DNA of 64,000 nucleotides from DASUNP01 sp035249305 (GTDB lineage Bacteria; Acidobacteriota; Blastocatellia; UBA7656). The position numbers and the translations under genes were made by a program. The first letter of the stretch is position 1. The number at the start of each line of letters is the position of its first letter. The notes below the pieces were generated by a model, which saw only the letters and a list, made by a program, of their open reading frames with translations, was not told the DNA's origin and made no database searches. The DNA is taken from positions 143,691-207,690 of the forward strand of contig DATFGQ010000097.1 of assembly GCA_035249305.1 (NCBI GenBank), written 5' to 3'. Positions 37,401 through 44,787 of this stretch are shown here, piece by piece.

Positions 37401-37801
37401 TCGCCATAGAGACGCTCAAGCGGGACGAGTCCTTGCTGCGGCAGATCGAGGCGGAGATTCTCAAGCGGAGGAGCAAGCTTCCCGCGCATGCCCGCTGGAA
37501 ATTCTACACGGTCCTTGCCTACCACACCATGAGGGAGAACAAAGAGATGGGCTACAAGCAGGGACCGTTCGCCCCGGATATGTTCGAGACTGACAAGGGG
37601 GCGATCGAGACCTACTCGCCCGAGTGGCAGGCGCTGAACGAGATAATTGAGCAGGAATACCAGTCGCTGCTCACCTCGTCAAATGAGGATGCCGTGAGGA
37701 ACCTGTTCAGTGAGCAGTACCAGCTCCTTAACAACTTCAGCCAGGAAGTCGTCGTCAATGGCCGGTCCCTGCGGCTGCTAAATGATGGGTTTGACAGTTA
37801 G
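34448..37801 (+). CDS. Cluster gene 4: large tubulin/FtsZ-like GTPase (Tubulin_2 type)
   Basis: A 1117-residue soluble protein. The N-terminal 350 residues are a tubulin/FtsZ nucleotide-binding fold: first glycine loop IGLGGTGKEVL (25-35), a WIDTDT strand end (58-63) and the tubulin signature SLAGGTGSG (186-194), equal to the GGGTGSG loop of FtsZ/tubulin. The following 750 residues are mainly helical and charged with no recognised domain (FtsZ is about 380 aa, so this is three times larger). It probably polymerises or switches with GTP at the membrane. A strong AGGAG precedes the ATG; the next gene starts 45 bp on. Confidence 0.88.
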   Translation: MADNQERFSSKKIAKARSVAPTILIGLGGTGKEVLLRLRRRLYERYGILGFPTMGYLWIDTDTRNRNIDNQPLDHVMEQVMLKEEERVSAEVPGDAFMGYFQDHAAFPHIFSWLDPRLSSLGQVLNGAGQVRPLGRLAFFHCYPDIRRKVDRILANIRQQSAVEEMLSEYGVEVDPNLLDVTIICSLAGGTGSGMFLDTAFMCRQNLPNPDITGYLLLPSVFADAINGNEKIYANAYAALKELEYYSLRKDKLRLNNNGDSGMAAFGDKSRHDFRVAWDKRGRDFGGDTVAIPPPAFNTCYLVDNVTQGGGVIGPKDKAYLCDMLAENIFLNFSSDEFARMKDSNRSNLEQFLGNPLIYKYEEGGYTEIFSQRFSTLGFSKLYIPVDRIRRACGYQLSLDLIDRWLKRNELNEIEIERRLNEREMVKLGLRAGAGGDDFYRELNRVGERSFDDEIRDWVNQHRTNLLQEASTGKPPKLYSTIQRLLAEFNKRNFDKVDARPENWGAYIKTLELNRDRFIKLTCGEFNVSNERVTDGSILTQVKDWLKDDRVRLDLAAEYLKVLGKVLTRHAEELYAKAKATHERKARTSYADLMSKLEMVRDEEGGWMVQRKALRSLVEHICDRMREHFSARMNTYIFSVAMEVINNNLKPYIGREEIKKDAQGNDVPERAGLVLELWMLKEQLGELRLELDSRFKSYDQVQEHLIYENLYEKESFRKHYQITEANEVTAPVSSKLDELESLLFQNVGVVNPYDFLRRIEDLGPERVRERIEEFCYSKFYKLEVKADAMEAFVKKYTKREERRKRLERFVTNGSVRLRKSSAAAILDKIMANVYNETLITVSSKNQEKFADEYSDINSLVLANTSHDPSHPTSARSDAVFLYTELAGIPLAYIGNIELYRDLAYIPLISEEKPLHIDYRTEKFTDILIKNIAEVKQTLRANRALLVGAILRTLTVSPSGPDNTSFSFLTTRSGIPDKRILGKESVAIETLKRDESLLRQIEAEILKRRSKLPAHARWKFYTVLAYHTMRENKEMGYKQGPFAPDMFETDKGAIETYSPEWQALNEIIEQEYQSLLTSSNEDAVRNLFSEQYQLLNNFSQEVVVNGRSLRLLNDGFDS

Positions 37802-37846
37802 TCGTTAGATCGGCCGCGCATCGTTGCGAAGGTCTGTAGGTGAGCT

Positions 37847-40675
37847 ATGCTCTGCCCGAATTGCCAGAAGTGGGAAATCCTTGAGGTAGATCTGTATTGT
37901 AGCTGGTGCCGCTTTAAGGTGGCGGACTTTGAATTAAGTCTCGACGTAGACCGTTTCTATTTCGGGGACGGGCTTCAAAGCGCCACTTTAACTATCAGGC
38001 ACACCGGCACGGTCGGCTCTATACAGATCGAGCTCCCGAAAGCGAGCCAGCCCTGGGTGAGCATCGACACGAGCGAGATAGCGGACCCGACCGTCTACAG
38101 CGGCAGCAGCATTACCGTCCCGGTCGAGATCGACTCTTCGGTGGAGACCGACGATTACCACGAAGCGCTGATAGAGGTCGAATCGAAGATAGGGCTGCGG
38201 ACGGTCAGGCTCGAAGTCGTGCCGAGGCCCATCCTGTCTGTGTCGAGGGGCGACTACCCCATCTTGCTGGACCTGATCAACGATGAAGCGTGTACGGGCC
38301 ACATAGAGTTGAAGCGCGGCGTCGTGACCGTCAACCGGCTCTCCACCAGCGTCCCCTGGGCGGAAGTCAAGCTCGTTAAGGCCGAGTACCCCTACAGGCT
38401 GGACGCGCGCGCTAACAGGCGGCTTGAGTTCGAGTTCGTAATAGACGAGAGCTACCTGCTCAACGACATACAGATCGGCGGCAGAGTGCCGCCCGTCGAC
38501 TACGCCGGCAACCTCGTGATCGACTACGCGGAGCTGACGCCCGCGCGCGAAGAGCCGTTCCATGTGAATTGTCTTCTGCCGCCCGATCTTGTGATCAAGG
38601 AGGAAGAGGGCGACAAGGTCCCTAGACAAGTCTTCATAGGGCAGCGCAGCGAAGTGGACATGACGCTGCGAAACGGCGAGATCGAGGAAAAAGGGCGGGC
38701 GGACCTGCAAATCACGGCCCTTGAGGTCGACGTCGACTGGCTAAAGCCGAAGACGCCGCTCAGCTTCCCGCTGCGGGTGACGAGCGGCAGCGATCACCCG
38801 ATTACGCTCGCCATCAATACGGACGGCCTGGCCGAAGAGGCCCACACCGCGAAGATTACTCTGTTGACCAACCTTGCCGCCGACGGGGGGCATAGAGAGG
38901 TCTTCTTTGATATCACGATCAGCCGGATGGAGGATTTCGACGGCTTCCTGGCGATAGACTTCGGCACCACCAATTCCTGCTGCGCGTACTGGGACAATTC
39001 GGTCGGCGATATTAAGCTGATCGACATCGACCTGAATAGTAATAAGAAGACGACGGCCCCTTCGGCGATCTTGTACAACGACCTGTTGGATGGCGACCGG
39101 AAGGATTACGAGATCGGGCTAAAGGCTTACGAGTTGTCCACGGACCCTCTGACCGCGTCTTACACGGTGACGCAGGTCAAGAGGAGGCTGGGCCAGCCGA
39201 ACCCCTTGTCTATCGCGTTTTATAGGGACCGGGCGAAGCGAGCGAACTTGCTCCCGAAGGAGGTGACGGCCGACATCATCAAGCGGATCGTCGAGCGCGC
39301 CGAAGAGACGTTAAACAAGAAGGTCAGGCAGTGTGTCATATCTCACCCCTCCAGATTCCTGCTCAGCCAGATCAACGACTTGAAGTGGGCGCTCAGCCAG
39401 TGCGGCATCGATTCAAACGCGATCAAGACCGTGCACGAGCCGGTCGGCGCGGCGTTCGATTATCTTCTGGGCGAAGAGAATCAGCACGATATATTGGCGA
39501 GGTATGAAAAGTACCATCTGATGGTCTTCGACTTTGGCGGGGGGACCACGGATATAACCCTCCTGCGCATAGCCAATGAATTCAACCCCGTCGAAGAATT
39601 TTTTACGGTCAGGCCGAAGATTTTAGGGGCTACCGGAAATAGCTACCTGGGCGGCGAAGACGTTACCGATATTGTAATGGAGATCGTTCTAGAGAAATGC
39701 TACGAGATCTTGCGCAGCAAGAATCCCGACGCGAAGGATTTCCTCATACCCTTGAAGGAAGACTTCAGGGACCCGCAGCGGAGAGCGTTCGCGCGGGAGA
39801 ATACTATATTGCTCAGGAGCCTGTCCGAGCGCACCAAGCTGGCGCTCTCCGAGGGCGGCGGCGACCGCGTCGAAGACTTTCACGGCACATTCTTTCACGT
39901 GACCGTGATTATTGACGGGGCTCCAATGCGGAACTATCAGTTTCAGTATCAAGATATCGCCCCTTCGGCCGGCGAGCTTGACGAAAGGCTCAGGCCGAAG
40001 CTGGAGCAGGTGATCGAGCTGATGCGGCGGCTTGCGAGGAATAACAAGGTGGATGCGCCGGAAATCATCCTGCTGTCAGGAAAGTCTTCAGCGTTGCCCC
40101 TGGTCAAAAAGATGATCAAGGAGGAGTTCCCCGGGTCGGTCACCGCCATGCCGACGGAGCTGAAGGAGTGCGTGGTAAGGGGAGCCTGCGTGCTGTTCCT
40201 TTCGGAGGAGGAGTTTTCGAAGGTGCAAATCAGACCGGACCACAATGGCGGGATGAGCGCAACCACGTCCCGGCTCGGCATCAGGGTCTTCGAGTCGGGA
40301 AAGCTTAAATTCAAACAGATAGTCGACGCTGGAGTGCCGATCGACCCGCCGTCTTTGGTGACGCAGGTGAAAGGGATCGGCTCTCTGACGCGCAATAAGC
40401 GGATCAGCATCATGGAGAACACAGGGCTGGACGACGATTGGAGTGTCGGCGGCAAAGATAACCGCAACATCAAAGAGCTCGAGACGTTTAGCTTCGGGCA
40501 TAGCCTCTCACTGTGGGAGCAGAAGCATAACCTGCGAGTGACCGACGACGAGCTTGAACGAGCCAGCGTCTATTTTGAAGTGACGCCGGATTTGAAGGTC
40601 AAGCTGCTGGCTCGAATCCCAGGCCATGAGCATGAACCTATAGAGTTCGAGACGGAGATCAAGTGGAGTTACTGA
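37847..40675 (+). CDS. Cluster gene 5: zinc-ribbon + Ig-like domains + Hsp70 ATPase fusion
   Basis: A 942-residue fusion. C3, C6, C18 and C21 form an N-terminal zinc ribbon. Residues about 30-365 are several beta-sandwich (Ig/BACON-like) domains with repeated P-WV / P-WAEV entries. From about 367 begins an actin-fold Hsp70 ATPase: AIDFGTTNS with D371, HEPVGAAFDYLL, and the phosphate-2 loop VFDFGGGTTDIT (about 560-571), then ILLSGKSSALP. The substrate-binding domain of DnaK is not evident; the last 100 residues are beta-rich. The motifs argue for an active ATPase that uses its N-terminal domains to hold clients. It ends one base before gene 6. Confidence 0.85.
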   Translation: MLCPNCQKWEILEVDLYCSWCRFKVADFELSLDVDRFYFGDGLQSATLTIRHTGTVGSIQIELPKASQPWVSIDTSEIADPTVYSGSSITVPVEIDSSVETDDYHEALIEVESKIGLRTVRLEVVPRPILSVSRGDYPILLDLINDEACTGHIELKRGVVTVNRLSTSVPWAEVKLVKAEYPYRLDARANRRLEFEFVIDESYLLNDIQIGGRVPPVDYAGNLVIDYAELTPAREEPFHVNCLLPPDLVIKEEEGDKVPRQVFIGQRSEVDMTLRNGEIEEKGRADLQITALEVDVDWLKPKTPLSFPLRVTSGSDHPITLAINTDGLAEEAHTAKITLLTNLAADGGHREVFFDITISRMEDFDGFLAIDFGTTNSCCAYWDNSVGDIKLIDIDLNSNKKTTAPSAILYNDLLDGDRKDYEIGLKAYELSTDPLTASYTVTQVKRRLGQPNPLSIAFYRDRAKRANLLPKEVTADIIKRIVERAEETLNKKVRQCVISHPSRFLLSQINDLKWALSQCGIDSNAIKTVHEPVGAAFDYLLGEENQHDILARYEKYHLMVFDFGGGTTDITLLRIANEFNPVEEFFTVRPKILGATGNSYLGGEDVTDIVMEIVLEKCYEILRSKNPDAKDFLIPLKEDFRDPQRRAFARENTILLRSLSERTKLALSEGGGDRVEDFHGTFFHVTVIIDGAPMRNYQFQYQDIAPSAGELDERLRPKLEQVIELMRRLARNNKVDAPEIILLSGKSSALPLVKKMIKEEFPGSVTAMPTELKECVVRGACVLFLSEEEFSKVQIRPDHNGGMSATTSRLGIRVFESGKLKFKQIVDAGVPIDPPSLVTQVKGIGSLTRNKRISIMENTGLDDDWSVGGKDNRNIKELETFSFGHSLSLWEQKHNLRVTDDELERASVYFEVTPDLKVKLLARIPGHEHEPIEFETEIKWSY

Positions 40676-40676
40676 G

Positions 40677-41942
40677 ATGCATAAAGGTGGCGGTGTAATC
40701 CTGGACTTCACGGGCGAGCGCGTCATGGCGGGGTTGTTAGATCCCGCGGGCGCCCTCTCCGTGTTGAGCGATTTCGCGCCGCCTTTCCGGGTCGCGGTCC
40801 GAAACACAGGCGGCGATTTAATCACGCTCGCCGGCCAGGAGTGCGACGGTATTGTCGAAGACGATCAAACGCTCCTGTTCGACAATCTCGGCCTCCATCT
40901 GCCGCGCATAGAGGATGAAGAATTACAGCAACGCATCATATCCGCTTTCTGGAAGTCACTGTGCGATGCGCTCGCGGAGCGCAAACTGGTGGAGAGTGCC
41001 GGCGCGATGGCTGCGTACGTCATATGCCCATATAACTGGCCTGCCCCTTTGCTAGAGCGGTTCCGCGAAGCCTGCGCCGGCGAGCGACGGATCAACCCGG
41101 TCGGCTTCCCCAACGAGGCCGTCTCGCTTCTCGTCGGACGCATGCAGGATGTAGAGCTTAGAAAGTTAGTTCGAAGCTTATACAGTTCAACTCCGATGAG
41201 CTTATGTCTTGTTGTCGCCGGTAACGATGATTTGATGGATGTCTGTCGATTCGACCTGTCGTTGGGCGAAGGGGATGAACAGGAGATCGTAATTCAAGAT
41301 TTCTTCCGCGCGAAGCAGACAAACCCAACAGATAAACTGAAGAGCCGCGACTGGAGCGGGCAACCTACAACTTTGTTCTTGCTTGAAGGGATGCGATCGC
41401 TTGATGGGGACCAGAAAAAGCTCGCGGATAGGTTGGAGGGCGTCTTCCAGCAAGTTGAGGAGAAGCAGTGCCCGCTGCCGCATCTGCAAAGCCTGAAGCT
41501 TAGGGGCGCAGCGTATATAGCGCAGTGCGCCGGCCGCAGCAATCGGGTCGAGGACAGATACCTCGTCCAGACCGCGTATAACATAGGGGTCCGGGTGAAT
41601 CAGGCGAGGTTCCACCCGATAATTCGCAAGTCAGAGTTAGTGACCGCAACTCGCTTCCCGTTCGATGCCGAGCAATCTTTCAGCCTCAAGGGCAGGCCCG
41701 GTAGCGAGATGCGGATCGAGGCGCACTGCGGATACTCAGACCTTGTCGACGAGTCGACGCCCATAGCGAGGTTCACACTTTCGGCAGAAGAGATTGCGTC
41801 TGTTACGGCTGATCGAAAGGCAAGGCTGGTTGCGTCGGTCGCGGTCGTATCTCCGGGCAGCGGGAGGATAACGCTTCGGGTAGTACCCGGTGAACAGACT
41901 ATCGGCAGCAAGGAGTTTGTCTTACCGGCGCTGATGGTCTGA
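40677..41942 (+). CDS. Cluster gene 6: degenerate Hsp70-like (ASKHA-fold) protein
   Basis: A 421-residue protein that follows the Hsp70 fusion with a single base between. Its start VILDFTGERVMAGLLD sits where Hsp70 has GIDLGTTNS, and GFPNEAVSLLVG matches the EPVAAA region, but the second phosphate loop (DxGGGT) is replaced by AGNDDLMDVCRFDLS. I infer a divergent or nucleotide-deficient Hsp70 relative, perhaps a regulatory partner of gene 5. The homology is weak and needs a structure or profile test. Translation start overlaps the region of the previous stop (TGAGATG). Confidence 0.55.
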   Translation: MHKGGGVILDFTGERVMAGLLDPAGALSVLSDFAPPFRVAVRNTGGDLITLAGQECDGIVEDDQTLLFDNLGLHLPRIEDEELQQRIISAFWKSLCDALAERKLVESAGAMAAYVICPYNWPAPLLERFREACAGERRINPVGFPNEAVSLLVGRMQDVELRKLVRSLYSSTPMSLCLVVAGNDDLMDVCRFDLSLGEGDEQEIVIQDFFRAKQTNPTDKLKSRDWSGQPTTLFLLEGMRSLDGDQKKLADRLEGVFQQVEEKQCPLPHLQSLKLRGAAYIAQCAGRSNRVEDRYLVQTAYNIGVRVNQARFHPIIRKSELVTATRFPFDAEQSFSLKGRPGSEMRIEAHCGYSDLVDESTPIARFTLSAEEIASVTADRKARLVASVAVVSPGSGRITLRVVPGEQTIGSKEFVLPALMV

Positions 41943-41993
41943 GCTAAGAGCCCAGTCTCTATAAGCATCCATACGAGTAATGGAGAATGCCTT

Positions 41994-44729
41994 ATGACAC
42001 AGAAATCTCGGAGAGAAAAAGCCCCTCTGACAGTAGCTTCAGAGGGTCACTGTTTGAAGCAGGTATTCCGCTCGGTCAGCAGGTGGAGCATCCTTGCGGC
42101 GATCATGATTTCCGTAATGCTGCCCGCCGCGACCAGCGGGCAGCAAACCTCGGATGCAAACAAAGACGTACATAAAATCGTCATCGATATAGACAACCCT
42201 CAGACAAAGCCTTATCAAAGCCTGTTAAGAAAGACGCAGCATACCAGAGCTTTCATCGAGCTTAAATCGGGCGGAGATAAATTGATATATGTGAGATTTG
42301 CTAGAAGACCTGTTGGGCTCGATATCTCTGTCGCTGAGGATGTGGAAAGGGGATACAAAAAAGGAGACTATTTAACTTCTGGCGAGTTGTGGTATCCGTT
42401 CAAAAAGAGGCTGCCGCTGGAGTTCGCACTCGCTTCGACGAGAGATAAATTACCAGCCGAATACAAGTTGGAGTTTGGGGAGTTAGCCGACAATACTCAA
42501 GAACCGGCAACAATACAGGAAGCCCGAATGGATGTCCGGAATGCTCGGGATATCAAAGTAACGCCCCTCCAGAAAAACAACATAATCTATGGCCAATTGA
42601 TAGATGACTCCAAGCCTGTAATCAGCATTAGCGTTAATCCTCAACGGCCGACTTTAATCATTGATCCAGAGAAAGAGAACGTCTCCACTGAGCAAGAGTT
42701 TACGTTAAAGGAGACCGACACGAATAGATCAGCTTGGGTATTCTTCAAGATTAGTTTGCCGAATGGACTACAGGTATTGCCGGTTGATACAGAAGGAGAT
42801 GGCAATTCAACAGTGGAGGCGGGCAAAGAGTTAGGTAATGAGCAGTGGTATGGATTCAAAGACAGCATAAAGTTGAAATTACGGGTCAACCCATCAAGTG
42901 ATTTGGCCAATAGCGGGAGTCCAGATAAGACTGTAGTTCTCAATATAGAAGGTGGGGTTGCTGAAGCGATCAGTTCAAAGCTAGAGGCGGAAAAAGCAAT
43001 CAGTAACAATTTGAGTGTCGCCACTAAAGGACCGAGTGTGCCGCTGACTATCAACATTCAGGTGAAGGAACCGCCTAACTGGTTCGATAGCTTTATCACA
43101 TGGGCGAGCGAGCATACTTTACCCGCGATACTCGTGATTTTGGCAATTCTAGGCTTAGCTTTCGGAGCATGGCTTGTTATCGCTAATTTGGGGGCAAGAA
43201 GGTGGATGGAAGAAAACAACCCAAAGCCAACAGCTCCTTCTGTCCCTTATCCAGCGTATGATTATAACTATTCATCCCAACCTCCCGACTCAGGGGCCGG
43301 CAGCATTAGAGTGTATAAAGGCAAAAGGGGCATATGGAGCAAGCTGATGGATTGGCTTCCCATAAACAGGGGCGGGAGCGGCCAGCAAGACCCCGATGAA
43401 GCAGCGCGACAGCATAGAGAGAAGCAGCGAAGAAGTATAGAAGAGGTACGGTATGGGCCGAGTGCCGCTACGGCAGCCGAGCCTGCCGACCAAGCTACAG
43501 CGACACAAGTCGCGAGCGCGCAGGTTGACGCCTCAGCTCCTGTACTTCGGCCTAGCTACGCATCAGCAGGCCCTGACGGCAGGGGCGGCGCAGTGACGGT
43601 AACGAAGATCGCGGAGATAGAGAAGCAGCTATCAGACTTACAGTCCAGACCTGACGGCAGGGAGCTTTCCTTTGGCGCAAGACAGGAGGTCGAGAGGATG
43701 ATCGAGAATCAAAGGAAAGTGATAAGAAGTGAATTCCAGACGCTACTGAATCAGCAGAATAAACAGATAGAGACAAATATACTCAGCATCAACCAACAGA
43801 CTGTTAATGACGTTGAAACAAGACTCAAGGATATAGGCCGGGAATTAGAAAAGGCGAGCAAAGGATTGCAGGGATTACTCCTCAGCACCGGCAACGATCA
43901 TACGACGTATGACAATAGGCTCGCAAAACTGAGGGAAGAGCTTGAAAGCTTGATTAAAGAAAAGCAGGAGAGTAACGACTTCTTTGGCAAGCTGCTCGGA
44001 CTGAGTTTCGAACAGAACGTTCAAGAGCTACGAGAGGGCGCGTTTGAAAACCTCGTAAATCAGTCGAGCGATACCCTCAACAGGTTCGTTAAGGAAGGGG
44101 TGCCGCAGGCCGGCGTGCTCAACGAGTTCTTAACCAAGTCAAAAGCGATAACGAGCTCGATCAGATCAGTAGTAGATAAGGCTTGCGCGATAGACCAGAC
44201 AGCGGAAGATCAATTAAGCCCCTATGTTGAGCGCGCGGGTAATCTGGTCGCCGAGCTGGTTAGCCTGCATGAGCAACTGAAGAATCGCCAGCTATCGATG
44301 GTCAACCTCAATGTCGCTATCTCTGCGCACCCGGCGGCGCGCTACACATTTCTGCAAGAGCTAGGAATGGCCATCAAGCGCGAAATTGATAAGCTGCGGG
44401 ACCCTCAATCTTACTTCCAGAACAGGGTGGAACGGCTGGCTACGTCAGATGTGATTGCCATCGCCGATATCTGTGACAAACAGATTACAAAGCATAAACC
44501 GAACAAAGAGCTGGAAGCGGCGCTGGGAGCAATGTTCTCAAGCGCCGGTTTGAAATGCATCATGCCGACCTTAAAGCAAGCTTTCAATCCGGCGGAGCAA
44601 AACCTCATACAGATAATGCCTGGCAGCGACCCGTCGCTAAGCCAAACTGTCGCCAGCGTGGAGAGCCGCGGGTTTAAAGACGGCCAGATGAATCTCATCC
44701 GCAAAGCGGGTGTAAAGGTCTACAGGTAG
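41994..44729 (+). CDS. Cluster gene 7: bitopic coiled-coil protein with GrpE-like C-terminus and ectodomain
   Basis: A 911-residue protein: N-terminal signal/anchor (about 31-50), a periplasmic beta-rich ectodomain (about 55-360), a membrane helix (about 374-398), a YDYNY-containing linker shared with gene 8, a cytoplasmic coiled coil (about 535-665), a helical region and a C-terminal 55 residues that resemble the GrpE beta domain: FNPAEQN (GrpE: FDPxxHEAV) and GF-DG-LIRKAGVKVYR (GrpE: GY-LNGR-IRxAxVxVxK). GrpE is the nucleotide exchange factor of Hsp70. The ectodomain-coding part is strikingly AT-rich (about 40% GC). Confidence 0.65.
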   Translation: MTQKSRREKAPLTVASEGHCLKQVFRSVSRWSILAAIMISVMLPAATSGQQTSDANKDVHKIVIDIDNPQTKPYQSLLRKTQHTRAFIELKSGGDKLIYVRFARRPVGLDISVAEDVERGYKKGDYLTSGELWYPFKKRLPLEFALASTRDKLPAEYKLEFGELADNTQEPATIQEARMDVRNARDIKVTPLQKNNIIYGQLIDDSKPVISISVNPQRPTLIIDPEKENVSTEQEFTLKETDTNRSAWVFFKISLPNGLQVLPVDTEGDGNSTVEAGKELGNEQWYGFKDSIKLKLRVNPSSDLANSGSPDKTVVLNIEGGVAEAISSKLEAEKAISNNLSVATKGPSVPLTINIQVKEPPNWFDSFITWASEHTLPAILVILAILGLAFGAWLVIANLGARRWMEENNPKPTAPSVPYPAYDYNYSSQPPDSGAGSIRVYKGKRGIWSKLMDWLPINRGGSGQQDPDEAARQHREKQRRSIEEVRYGPSAATAAEPADQATATQVASAQVDASAPVLRPSYASAGPDGRGGAVTVTKIAEIEKQLSDLQSRPDGRELSFGARQEVERMIENQRKVIRSEFQTLLNQQNKQIETNILSINQQTVNDVETRLKDIGRELEKASKGLQGLLLSTGNDHTTYDNRLAKLREELESLIKEKQESNDFFGKLLGLSFEQNVQELREGAFENLVNQSSDTLNRFVKEGVPQAGVLNEFLTKSKAITSSIRSVVDKACAIDQTAEDQLSPYVERAGNLVAELVSLHEQLKNRQLSMVNLNVAISAHPAARYTFLQELGMAIKREIDKLRDPQSYFQNRVERLATSDVIAIADICDKQITKHKPNKELEAALGAMFSSAGLKCIMPTLKQAFNPAEQNLIQIMPGSDPSLSQTVASVESRGFKDGQMNLIRKAGVKVYR

Positions 44730-44787
44730 AACGGAAAGCCATCCGCGGGCAGCTACTGAACTGGGTCTAACAAACGAAAGAGGCGAC

